64,000 nucleotides of DNA from Gavia stellata (taxonomy: Eukaryota > Chordata > Aves > Gaviiformes > Gaviidae), in contig NC_082619.1 of the NCBI RefSeq assembly GCF_030936135.1, positions 5,025,208 to 5,089,207 of the forward strand. Reading direction: 5' to 3'. A program made the position numbers and the translations under genes. Below are positions 45,301 through 56,400 of this stretch, one piece after another. Each line of letters begins with the position of its first letter. The stretch's first letter is position 1. Under the pieces are notes generated by a model. The model was not told the DNA's origin. It ran no database searches and saw only the letters and a list, made by a program, of their open reading frames with translations.

Positions 45301-48300
45301 ACAGCTTGCGCATGTTAAAACCCCTGCCCTTTTGCAAGAGATTAGATCATGCCAGTCTCCACAGACACACCTCTTTCTGCAGATCTCAGAATTTTCCAAC
45401 CCCCCCTTCAAAGCCAGTGACTGGATTTCAAGTCAAGATGTGAAATACAGTTTGCAACATATGAGCAAGATACAAGCTAGGCATCTGTTTGCATATAGAG
45501 CACAATTAAAGTTGGCAAGACTGATTACAAGACAGCAAAAATGTCCCCATTGGAGACTAAACCAAACAATTTCTTTCTCTTCAATTCAAAATCAGAAAGT
45601 ATTTGGTTGATTCAGAAGGGGCTGATTTCTCTTGTTACTTAAATGGGGCAAAACAAGTTCCATAAAGCCTGATGCCTGCTTATAAAAGTAGAGCCCTCAA
45701 AGACAGCCTTTTACAACTCAGGCCACCAAAATTAATTTGGAGTTACATTATAAGCTTGCAAGGCTGTCTGAGAAGGGATCCTGCACTCCACTATCATCAC
45801 GGTAGATATCAGTACTTGCACCCTGCACAGAACCAAGAAGTGGGGGCAGCAAGGGGAGGAGACTCACCGTAACTTCACATTCTGCCCCGTGTAGGACTCG
45901 TAAGGTTTTTCCACATGTGTGAATTCGAAGTCAAATGTCTGAGATTGAGTGAATTCACCAGGACGGGCCAGGTCTTTCACCAGAGACACAAACTCATGGT
46001 GGTTGCCTCGGTCATAGTAGAGTTCTAGGAAGACACAAGTCCAGGTTAAGCAGAGATGCTTAATCCCACGTGACAGAGTGAGGAAAGGCAGGAGATTTCA
46101 CAGCTACAAGCAACTCTCTTGTGCAGATCACTACTTCCTTCCCCACTGTTCAGAGAACCTACCAGGGGAGCCTGTGGCTGCAACACACTGCACTCGTTCA
46201 CTGCTCTCCATCGGAGCCAGGAGCAGGCCAGAAATTTCCTCCTTGAAACAGGAGGGAAGAGGTCCACACAGCCTCACCTACTACAATGAATCAGGAACTC
46301 GGCTTGCCTTAGAGTGACATGGGTCACCTATTATCAATATTAATTATGTTCAGACTGTTTGAGAAGAGGAGCCAGCCGCTCACGCAATCCCTTCCGATGA
46401 TTTTCTATACAGTATTCCAGGCCAAAGGCATTGCTGCTGTAAAGAGAGGAAAAACCACCACTGCTTCTCAGGAGCAGCAAACACTGATAGAGCAAAAACA
46501 AAGGGCTAGGAGGCTTCCAACTGTTCCTGCTTATCCTCTGACAAGAAAGAGTTTGAGTGATCTCAATTCGCACCAGGGAATAAGTAACAGTGGAGATCCT
46601 CACCGATTCTGCTCTGAGCCAGTGTTCAGTGCGTGACTACCAAGTGTGTGGGGAGGCAGTTGAGTCAACTGTTCCTCCAGCACATGGATAACACATGAAT
46701 GGCCATGTGAACACCGATGAGGGAAGAGCATTCACCTTTGGAAGCACTGTTCAAACCAGCTCAAGTAACCAACATGGTCACACTGCTTCAGTTTTCCCCA
46801 CTACCTTCTTGCATCAGCAGGAAACGACTACAGGTTTCCTCACCTCATGAAAGCAGTCCTCTCTACACTTCCACAAAGTTTTCTCCCTTAAGTCAAAGCA
46901 ACAGAAACTTTAAACGCTTCAATTTGCATTAACAGCTCTGTATTAAACGTAACCATCAGTGAAATCTGCCCTTCCCAACCCTGCACGTGAGCTGTGTGAC
47001 TACAAGGCACCCACACAGTCCTTCTAAAAGGTAAAGCCTTAGCCAATCTGATACGGTTAGATGAGGAAACAAAAACCTAAGTCACCGGATAGTCATATAC
47101 ACACAAGTTCACTGTCCGCACTAAACCGTGCAGAGGAGGCTTCTGACAGGTATTGGTAGCATTCAAAACTGCAGTGAGACTCAGTTCTCCGCTCCTTGAG
47201 ATGCACGATGAGATTTCAGCTTTTAAGTAATATCTGTTTCTTACACACCTTTGCTCACCTTATCTCTATAATGGAAATACTGGCACTAGAACACCCCTCA
47301 CTTAATGCAGAACAGCGAGTGCCATCAAGCCCTTCAGGCTGGGCAGGCAGGTGACATAAATAAACCAACTCTCTCTGCATTGAATACATGTCCATTGGTA
47401 GGAAAGCGCTTGTTGATGTGACAGGGAGAAGCCACGTGCCATGTAAAAGAGGAGTATATCATCCGCCCACACAATGCAGAAGGCAACAATCGAACTTAAA
47501 GCAAGGGGAAGCAAATGTCAGTGTACTAAGTTCTCTGCTACCTCAAAAGGGCACAGATTGGTATTTTGCAGCCTTAAGAAGAGGAAGGATTGATGTTTCC
47601 CATACTTTAGAAGACATTAGCATGTCAAACGGGTATGAGCTGTAACTTCAGGTTTTCAGAGCTATACGGTTTCCAGATTGGAAAAAAATAACCCACCAAC
47701 GTTTTGGTGGCACGCCTAGGACCACAGGCAAAGCGAAATCTTAAATGGGTTCTGTGCTCACCGGAGACAGCGCAGGACACAGTGTTCACAGTCTGGACTC
47801 TGGTACCTGGTCTGGAACAGCCATCTTCCCTGTGATGCATCACTCCTCTACATCTCAGTCTCCCTACCTGTTAAATTGTCTTATATAGACACTGATCTCA
47901 TGGCAGCAAGAAGTCAGACTATAAGACAAGCTGTTTTGAGATGGAAAGCATTAAGGAAGTGCCATCAGCACTACAAACTTCGGCGCTTTAATAAAGTGGC
48001 CTGATGGGCAAACAGAAAAGATTAATGTGCAGCCACAGCAGCTCCTAACGCACCCTGCTTGGGCAATAATGTGAACTCAAAGCAGTTGTTCTAAATATGT
48101 ATGGCTCTAAAGTCTTCCCAAACGGGGAATCAGAAGCAGGCAAGGCAGCACAGAGGAGACAGAGGGGAGCAGGAAGCGAAGTTCAAGCTTAATTTCCACT
48201 GACGATCATAATCAAATAGCAGGAGGTCATAAGCTAGCTGCTGACGAACGGGCTCACTTACGCTCCATCGTTTACAAGCTCGCTCTGCCTGTCCTCCCCT

Positions 48301-49741
48301 TACCTTCCCAAGGCAGCGTTACGCACAAGCGAGGCCAGCGAAAATATTAAACAGCAGTATCGGGGCTGGGTGGGAAAACCTCTAGTTCCGCTTTCCTACG
48401 CCGCATGATTTGCAATGCAAAGGTTGCAGACCCACGGCTCGCGCAGTGATTTTGAGGGTTAAACCCGAGTACGGAGGGCCACCGACGTGAGGCATCGCAC
48501 ATGCCAAGCACAGTCGCATCGGTGGGAACATCTTGAACTTATTTTGGCTTGTGGGACTGAGGCACATCCATGGAAGACTGACATCTCCACGCTGATCGAA
48601 GAGTGGGCGTGGCAGCTACCTTTCCTCTAAGAAAGCGGGAAATACTAAATCTAAATTGGTTACAAGCACAGATAACCACAAGTTTTGAACAACCTGAAGT
48701 CACCCAACTAACCGTGCAGGGACGCGTGGTCACCCACTTAAAGGGTAAGGGAATAAAAGATGGAATCAGCAGAGCTGAGCCCGTAGGCCTCAGGGAAGCT
48801 GATCTGCCGGGTAAAACGTGGTGTGGCGTAGGGGCTGGGAAGGTGCTGTTGGTGATTTGAGACCTATGGGCAAAACCCACCCGATTCGCTGTCCTCGGCA
48901 GAGCCATCGCTTCCCGAACCGAAGCAATAGGCACATGAGAAATGCAAACAGACAGCTCGCAGAGCTGTGAGTCGAGACAGCCTGGAGAATACCGCCTGCG
49001 AGCTGGCGTTGCTAGGATGTCCAGGCTCAGACCTGCATCTGCAGGACGGAAACTGAATTTTAGCCCCCCTCCGAGCGTGTGCGTATTAGAGCCGAAATCG
49101 GTGACCGAGCAGGAGCCAGAAAATAGGACGAGAGAACAATGACCTGGAAAGGGACTGGAGTTCCCTCCCTTACGCCGGGGCTCGATCCCAGAGAACAGAG
49201 CGGGTCGCCCAGCTCGCACGGAGGGTGGAATAATTTCCGGCGGCTGTGGCAACTCTCGGCGCAGCAAAGCGCTGCTCGGGAGCCAGCCTAACCGACATCG
49301 CACCAGCCCGGGCTTCCACACCGTCGGGCGCGGCGGCGTTCCCGGGACCCGCGCTGGCCTGCGTGCAAACCAGCAGCGCTGGGAAGGCGAGGGGAGCGTG
49401 CCAGCCTCGCCCAAGGCGACCGAGCGGGGCTGCAGCCGGGCGGGGATGCCAGGGACCGGCAGGCCGCCCCCGGGGCCCAGCCGCCCCGCAGCAGGCCGGC
49501 ACCCCGCGCCCCTCTCACCGATCTGCCCGATGAACTCCACTTTGATGCCCTGGTGCTCCAGCCGCTTGTTGGGGTGCTTGAGGGTGAGGACCACCCGCCC
49601 GGAGACGGTCTCCCCGTCGTAGAAGAGGAAGTATTTCTCCTTCTTGCCTTCCTCCGTCTTGTGCTCCACCCGCCGCCGGCTCTCGGCGTCGCTCAGCACC
49701 AGCTCCAGCTCCGCGCTCTGCCCGAACCCGAAGAAGCTCAT
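42363..49741 (-). CDS. VPS26B: VPS26B, retromer cargo-recognition subunit (complete)
   Basis: Coding exons in transcript order: 49519-49741, 45868-46024, 44875-45039, 43920-44095, 43103-43245 and 42363-42509. They total 1011 nt, or 336 residues plus TGA, the same length as human VPS26B. The protein opens MSFFGFGQSAELEL; starts further upstream in this frame run through the CpG island and are not conserved. The arrestin-like double beta-sandwich is intact: HKTEEGKKEKYFLFYDGETVSG in the N-domain, then RYFLRATVSRRLNDVVKEMD, HLKDVIVGKIYFLLVRIKI and RETTGTGPNVYHEND. The VPS35-facing stretch reads FLAGYELTPTMRDINKKFS. The variable tail ends GRQ, typical of the B paralogue rather than VPS26A. It acts in the VPS26-VPS29-VPS35 retromer on endosomes, returning cargo to the Golgi or plasma membrane. 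It shares a divergent promoter with NCAPD3. A 21-nt C tract lies just upstream of the start codon in the leader. Confidence 0.97.
43660..43760 (+). mobile_element. MIR-like SINE relic
   Basis: TCCTGGTTCTGCCACT, then AAGTCATTGCAACTCATTAT and GCCTCAATTCCTCTTCTCAT, follow the order of MIR elements (GGTTCTGCCACT...AAGTCACTTAACCTCT...GCCTCAGTTTCCTCATCT). It lies in VPS26B intron 4 and is decayed. Confidence 0.4.
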
Positions 49742-49750
49742 GGCACCGGC

Positions 49751-49771
49751 GGGGGGGGGGGGGGGGGGGGG
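49751..49771 (-). repeat. VPS26B: 21-nt homopolymer: C tract in VPS26B 5' leader
   Basis: Twenty-one consecutive G on the plus strand, read as C in the VPS26B mRNA from about -10 to -30 relative to the start codon. It could form i-motif or G-quadruplex structures or bind poly(C) proteins. Homopolymers this long are also prone to sequencing length error. Confidence 0.85.
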
Positions 49772-50196
49772 TGCGCCCGCCCACCCCGCGGCCCCGCCGG
49801 GAGAGCTCGGCCGGCGGCTGCCGGCCCGCCCGCAGGCACCACGGACAGAGCTCTGCGGGGACGGGCGGCGGATCGGCCCCGGCCCCCGCGGAGAGGGGGC
49901 TGCCGCGCAGGGCGGGGAGCAGGCACGGGGGGGCGGCGGCCCCGCGGCGGGCACTCAGCGCCGGGGCAGGGGCAGGGGCGGGGGGGGCCGCAATGCGGCA
50001 GGGATGCCGGGGCCGGGGAGGGGGCGGCGGCGGCGGCGGGGCCCTGCGGGCCGGTACCTCCCCGGCTGCCGCTGGAGGGAGCCCGGGGCGGGCGGGCGGG
50101 CGCGCGCGCGGCCCCGCAGCGCCCCCCTCCACGCGCGAGCGCTGCCCCCGCCCCGCCGCGCGAGCGCTGCCGCCGTCCCGGGCCGGGCCGCGCACC

Positions 50197-50206
50197 GCGC
50201 ATGCGC
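50197..50206. promoter_or_regulatory. NRF1-type site 1
   Basis: GCGCATGCGC, the palindromic NRF1 core, between VPS26B and NCAPD3. The match is seen; binding is inferred. Confidence 0.6.
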
Positions 50207-50260
50207 CGCCCGGCCGGAGCCGGGGCCGCGGCGCGCTCCCCCGCCCGCCCCCGCCGCGCC

Positions 50261-50270
50261 GCGCAGGCGC
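50261..50270. promoter_or_regulatory. NRF1-type site 2
   Basis: GCGCAGGCGC, a common NRF1 variant, 64 bp from site 1. Confidence 0.5.
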
Positions 50271-50299
50271 CGCCCGCCCCGCGTTCCCGTCGGCGCTCC

Positions 50300-50309
50300 G
50301 CGCAGGCGC
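50300..50309. promoter_or_regulatory. NRF1-type site 3
   Basis: GCGCAGGCGC again, 39 bp from site 2 and 117 bp before the NCAPD3 start codon. Confidence 0.5.
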
Positions 50310-50362
50310 GCTGAGAGCGGCGGCCCGGCCGCTTCCGGGAGGCCGGCGGGCGCCGCGCGGGG

Positions 50363-50394
50363 ATTGGCTGCGGCCGGCGAGAGCGCGCGATTGG
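50363..50394. promoter_or_regulatory. NCAPD3: Paired CCAAT boxes (NF-Y-type) upstream of NCAPD3
   Basis: Two ATTGG motifs (50363-50367 and 50390-50394), 27 bp apart, 32-63 bp before the NCAPD3 start codon. Paired NF-Y sites of this kind are frequent in cell-cycle genes, which suits a condensin gene; this is inference. Confidence 0.55.
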
Positions 50395-50425
50395 CCGGTT
50401 CGAAGGGTTCGGCGGCGGCGGCGCG

Positions 50426-53400
50426 ATGGCGGCGGCCGCTGAGCTGTCGCGGGCCCTGGCGGGGTGGCGGTTGCGTGACGTCGGCGGAGGTGCGGGGCGG
50501 GGGTCGCGCGACGGCCCGGTGTCGGGGCGGGCGGCGGGGGGGCGAGCGAGCAGCTCCCCTTCCCGTGGGGCGGGGGGGCAGCAGCCGGCGGGGGGCTCTC
50601 GCGTCTGAAACCGCCAGCGACTGCCCTGGGGCACCTGGTGTCTGCTCCGAGGGGTGCGTGTGTCGTGTGTGGGGGGTGCGTGTGTCGTGTGGGGGGGGTG
50701 CGTGTGTCGTGGGGGGGGGTGCGTGTGTCGTGGGGGGGGGTGCGTGTGTTGGGGGGGGTGCGTGTGTCGTGGGGGGGTGCGTGTGTCGTGGGGTGGGGGG
50801 TGCGTGTGTCGTGGGGTGGGGGGTGCGTGTGTCGTGGGGGGGGGGTGCGTGTGTCGTGGGGGGGGGGTGCGTGTGTCGTGGGGGGGGGGTGCGTGTGTCG
50901 TGGGGGGGGTGCGTGTGTCGTGGGGTGGGGGGTGCGTGTGTCGTGGAGGGGGTGCGTGTGTCGGGGGGGGTGCGTGTGTCGTGGGGGGGGGTGCGTGTGG
51001 GGGGTGCGTGTGTCGTGGGGTGGGGGGTGCGTGTGTCGTGGGGTGGGGGGTGCGTGTGTCGTGGGGGGGGGTGCGTGTGTCGTGGGGTGGGGGGGGTGCG
51101 TGTGTCGTGGGGGGGGGGGGGGTGCGTGTGTCGTGGGGGGGGGGTGCATGTGTCGTGGGGTGGGGGGTGCATGTGTCGTGGGGTGGGGGGTGCGTGTGTC
51201 GTGGGGGGGGTGCGTGTGTGGAGGACACTTCGCGCCCGACACTTACAAACCATTTTTCCCTCAGCCTGGGCGAAGGCGGTCTGGGATCTGGATTTCACAG
51301 AGACGGAACCTCTGGATTCCAGGGTAGCGGAAGAGATCACAGGCGATGGGCTTGACGCTTTCACCTGGCTCTACCAGGCTCTGTCGCCGTTTGCTGCGGA
51401 GGACCACGAGAATAGAGAGGTAAGGCCCGTTGCGCTGGGCCGTGTTCTGCCTAACAGAGGTGGGGGTCCGGGGCCTCTCTGTCCTTCCAGTCTGTCCTGC
51501 CTTGAAATCTACAAAGTAGTCTGAGACTACGCTAGACAATTCTTGTCATGTGTGCCAGAATGCTTCAGAGGGAAGCTATTCCCAAGTTTAAAAAATATCT
51601 TTAAAATAATATAATAAATATACACTATAACACAACTATTTAAAATATATTTTTATATGTATTACATATCTCAGGGGTTGGTTGCAGTGGCAACCGTTAA
51701 AATGTGAATGCTAGCTACTAGTAGAGAGCTACGTTATTGCAGGATTTCTCACGATTACTCACGTATTTCCCCTCAGAATATCTGGATCTTGTTTGCCGAA
51801 AACGGCTTCTCTCATAATGCTCTCGTGGCTGTGTTGCACCACTTTGTCCAAGCGGGCCAGCGTAAAAGAGCTAATGCGCAGCAGAGGGTTTACGCTCTTC
51901 ATGCGGCTGGGTTGTACTTCTTACTGCTGGAAATCCCAGGTGAGCGAAGGGATGTGCCTCTTTATTGTTGGATGAAACATCATTCAGGCAGAATCAGCTT
52001 TCTCTTATTTATAAGAATTCCAGGGGGAACAAGTGATGGCTTTTGAACTGTTCGCTTGATCTCCCCAAAATCCTTGGGGATCAAACTCGGCCATGGTGTT
52101 GAGTGCTGAACAGCTGTTACAGTCTGGTAGCAGCTTGGTCTCCTGTCATAAAGTGGCTTGAATGGTCCCCGCCCGGGTCTGCATTGCTGTGAATCTTCTT
52201 GGTAGTTGTGTGTCAAGGTCGACAGAGGAGCCTGCACGGTACACAGAGCTGAAATCGCACATATCCCTCAGGTTTGACAATAATACGCAGTGAAGGCAGA
52301 AGCTTATTCCTGTTCCTGCTCTGTAACTAGAGAGGATTTCACTGTACGGTGCTTTTGGATGGGTTCATTTGTGAAAACAGAAGTATTTGTTTAAAATAAC
52401 CAGCAGTTGGAGTTTTCTAGCAGCTCGATTCACAGCAGTATCCTTTGGTATTCGAGGCTAATACACACTCTAAAGTTTTGCTGATCTTTGTTGTGCAGCA
52501 TGTTACCAGCTAGAAGGGGTCAATCAGCTGGTGATCCTACTGGAGAATGTCATTGCTGATGACATGTCATCCTGATGCAGTTTGGCTTTGTTCAAGCAAT
52601 TCTTTCTTCTTCTCCGGAACTCTCTTAGGCTCCCAGGACAATGCCTTTGTCCTGGCCACCTATTTGGCTGTCAAAGCAAATGGAGAGATGGCCAGAGGAT
52701 TTGTTGCTGTCTCTGTATTTTGTCTGGAAGGTGACTGATGTTGTCTTTACTGGGCAGGCAGCGTAGCTAACCAGCTGTTCCATCAAGTGATGTTTGATAA
52801 ATGTCTTCACACCCTGACGAAAAGTTGGCCTCAAGAACCAGATCTGATGAGGAAAAGAAAGAAGATGCACGCTCAAAGCTCTCAGACCAATACAAGAAGA
52901 AATAGAAAGAAAGGCAAACCGTGCAGAAATGGCAATGTAAGATGTTTGTGCAGTCTCTTCAGATATAAATCTCTGTTAATAAGCAAATTGTTGGCAAGCC
53001 ATTTCACTTCTAGGTCAGTGTGATACTCTTCCTCTTTTTCACCCCTTTTTTTAATTCTTAACCTTTTATTCAGCAGTTCAGCTCTGCTCTTGATCCTCTA
53101 CCTATTATTAGGAATTTCAGAGGTCTGATGATTCATTAGCTGCAGTTTCCTGGCTGCTGACTAATAGAAAAAATACAGCTTATTTGTCTGTGGTATATTG
53201 TTAGAAAGCTCAGTAGCAGAGGAAGAAACTAATTAATATCGGCTTCTTTGAGAGACATTCAAGTTAGTATGTGACCAGCTTCCAAATGGCATTTGAGTTT
53301 CCTTGCTGACTTACTCATGGGCGGTTAAGGGCTAAATGCTTTGGTTAGCTGTACTCAGCTGCAAGTTCTAACTTTTATATGTTGTTTTTTTTTAACGGAA

Positions 53401-56400
53401 CTGAGGATTACACATCAGAAATCCTGAGGGAACATCGGTGCCGCGGGGTCATGACAAGCAATGGAAGAAGGTCATAGGCACAACGGGAATTACTTGAGAT
53501 GAATCTCCAAGTGTCACATTAGAATTCAGATAATTGTCTTCAGTTCTGAAGGACTTTCTCCTTCAAAATGAGAGTAGGCTGTGTTGGAGCTTTCTTTTTT
53601 TTTATACCCAACTTTCCTCTTTCTGTCTGTTTTGGGTTTTTTCCCCTGTTAAGTGCGTTAACTGATCTGAAAGAAAAGATTTAGAATTTTGGATGTGAAA
53701 TCGTGTAGGACCTAGCCTGAGAACTCTGTGAAGCACTGACATGTGCAAAAGAGATCAGCCAGTGCTGTGGGACAGGATGGTGCTCTTTCTCTTTTCTACC
53801 AATATAGATGGAAGAGGTGTTGGAAGAGGAGGAGGAGGAGGAGGAAGAGGATTGTGAAAATGTTTACTTTTCAACAGATGATCTTCTTCAAGTTCGCAAC
53901 TCAATCTTCCTTCTTCTGAAAAACTTCTTAAGACTTCTACCTAAGTTCTCACTAAAAGGAAAACCTCAATGTGTGCAGAACTGCCTGCAGGTAATAAGAT
54001 TCAACCCAAGGAACCTTATATCCCCTAACACGAACTTTTGGTGGATGCAGAGCACTCCATAGCCACGGGAGTGATGGCAGCCCCACCTTTCATAAACTGG
54101 TCCCCTGATTAGACTGTCCTGAGTGTAAATGTCGGAGCGGGGTGCCTGCTCCATGTCTGTCTCTTCTGCTTAGCCCTTGCTGGCTAGTGCCAGTCGAGCA
54201 GCTCGCGTTTTGCTCCGAGGTGCTTACCCCTCACCGTACCCAGCGGGGAAGATGCATGATATTGAGCCTCTGGGCTTTGGGGTCTGCTTATGTTCTGCTT
54301 CAAGGGAGGTACTGTCATTTGGAAGTTAGACTCAAGCTCTCTGTGGTCTGACCCCCAAGCATCCAAGCAGACCTGGGGGTCTTCCCCTCACATGAATTAG
54401 CTAAGCTTGGCTTTCTTTCCTTGCAGATCTTTGTTGAAATGACAAACGTTGAGCCAGTGGTACACGAGTTCGAGTTTTCAGCAACAATGTGAGCAAATAA
54501 TGCTTAATGTTTATGCAGTGCTTTGCGCAAGTAAAGCGCTCAATGCTTATGTTGTTATTATCCTGTTTATATGAAAACGAAAGCAGTGATTTCTTTCGCT
54601 AAAGATAATTAGAACGTGTTCCACCTAGCTAACAGTAAACAACATTTAGCAAATATTGAATGTTTTCCAGTCAATGAGCACGTTTAGTTGTAATAGTTGT
54701 AGTAAATGTTTCTCTGATGAGAGATGAAGACGTCTCTTTGCCTTCTTTTGCTTAGGGACGTTAACAAAGCCAAGTACGTTCCCGAGCTGGCCTATCATGG
54801 ACTGCGATTACTGTGTTCCCCTCTACACGGTTCAGAAGATAAGGTAAAAGTTGGACAAAATCTTTAAAATTCTCGCTGCTGTATTGAAAAGGAGTAGTTG
54901 TTTCTTTCCTTCTCTGCATGTCATTTTTGCTTGCGTGTGTTTTGCTTGTTAGATTAGTTTTATTTTTTGTGTGTGCGCCTGTCTTTGCTGGGTCAGAGGC
55001 AAGATGCTTTCTTCCACCCCAGTCCTTATTTACTTTGACTTGTATGATGATAATGCATTTCGTGATCATTGAATTCTGTGCTCTAGCGACTCTTGTGGCA
55101 AATGAATCGAAAACAGAGGATAGCTCCAGTGGCATTAGATCTCTGCATCTTAAAAAAGAGAATTCCAGGTTACTGCCTTTGCCTGGAATTTTCTTGTTTC
55201 CTGCTAGGTGGAGCTCCAGCACTGCTTGGGAGCGTGCTGTGGCATTGGGTTGTGCAGCAGTGAAGCATGGTGGGGAAGCGTTATGCGCAGATGATGGTAA
55301 GCAGGGCTCATTCGCATTCAGAGAATATTCTGTCATCATGGAACATCCAGTTCTACCAGAAACGTGTCTGCAGCTTTACATTTTTATTTTGTTAAATTGT
55401 CAAGTCAAGCACACTGTGTCATCTCCCACTTATCTGTGCGCTGCTCCTGTGGATGGGGCTTTTGAACTTTGGGTGTGACCGTGCTGCTGTGTTCATGACT
55501 GTCTGTAAACCCATCTGAACTAGTTCTGAGCTAGCAAGCCAGGGTATTAGCGGCTGTCTAGTCAGGAAAGCCTGGAGCTTGGTACACGCTAATCTGACGT
55601 ATACCCGAGTGTCTGCCCAGCTTTGGCAGCCTTAGACCTGTGTGTTTCAACCTCCTTGGCTTCTCAGCGCACCACAGGCTTTTTGGAATTGTTGATGTTT
55701 GTGGTATCAGGAAGATGTCATAGCTCCCCTTCTCACAGCCGCCTCATCTTCCCTGCCTCTCCTGTTTGACTGCTTGGTGAACATCAGGATAACGAGGCGT
55801 GCTGTGGTCCCAAAAGCGTGGCAGGGAGGAAGTTCCAAAAGTTCAAGTGCGCATGGTGGTAAAAACATGCATTTAGTTTAAGATGTATTCTGTGCAAACC
55901 CCAGTGAATTTCCTCAAATTCTGAATGTTTCTGACAAATTGAAGTCCGCTGCTTTGAAGGGGATCTGTTGATGTTGTCAGGAAGCCCTTCTTAGGCCTTA
56001 CTGGACTTGTATGAGAACATCACAGCTAGGAAAGATGTTGTGTGTATTAATGGGTCCTTTTTGACTTATTCTGCTAGGAGTCGTATTTTGACAGGTGCTA
56101 TTATTTGGATGTAAGTTTGGTTCAGAATTATTTCATAAACCTGGTCAGAATGCTTACCCATGGGCTCCAGTTGCTACTGAAATGAACCTGAAAGTAACCT
56201 TTTTTTTTTTCCCCAGATTCTTCGTAGTGTCTTCCAGCGAATCCTCAATGTCATTCTTATGGTGGAAAGTGGCACGAGTTCCAGACGCGCAGTCCTTGCA
56301 ATCACATCGGCTGTGATCAGTGCCAGGAATCAGGCTATAAAATTCATCAGGTGAAGTACAGAGCTCTGGTACTACCCTTCCCGCGTATGTCTGCTCTTTC

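Larger units (their letters stand above)
49160..50640. promoter_or_regulatory. CpG island: divergent VPS26B/NCAPD3 promoter
   Basis: A continuous GC- and CpG-rich stretch covers the first coding exons of VPS26B (minus) and NCAPD3 (plus), whose start codons are 684 bp apart. It carries three NRF1-type sites, two CCAAT boxes and no TATA box. GATGGCGGC at the NCAPD3 start resembles a YY1 site, and TGACGTC at 50476-50482 is a near-complete CRE inside exon 1. Confidence 0.8.

Noticed and set aside
48539-49954. 471-codon minus-strand ORF containing the VPS26B start
   Set aside because: It is VPS26B exon 1 extended through its donor and upstream of the conserved MSFFGFGQ start. Conservation stops at 49519.
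50653-51222. CRISPR array or telomeric repeat
   Set aside because: Units are contiguous with no unique spacers, vary in length and are not TTAGGG. The host is an animal genome.
49644-51524. 626-codon plus-strand ORF and 469-575-codon minus-strand ORFs across the VPS26B/NCAPD3 promoter and minisatellite
   Set aside because: They arise from the CpG island and a repeat with almost no stop codons in either strand. Their translations are low-complexity and they cross real exons in wrong frames.
56217-56350. Possible frameshift in an A run of NCAPD3 exon 8
   Set aside because: Recounting showed four A, giving an in-frame AIKFI joined to S at the next exon; the gene is intact here.
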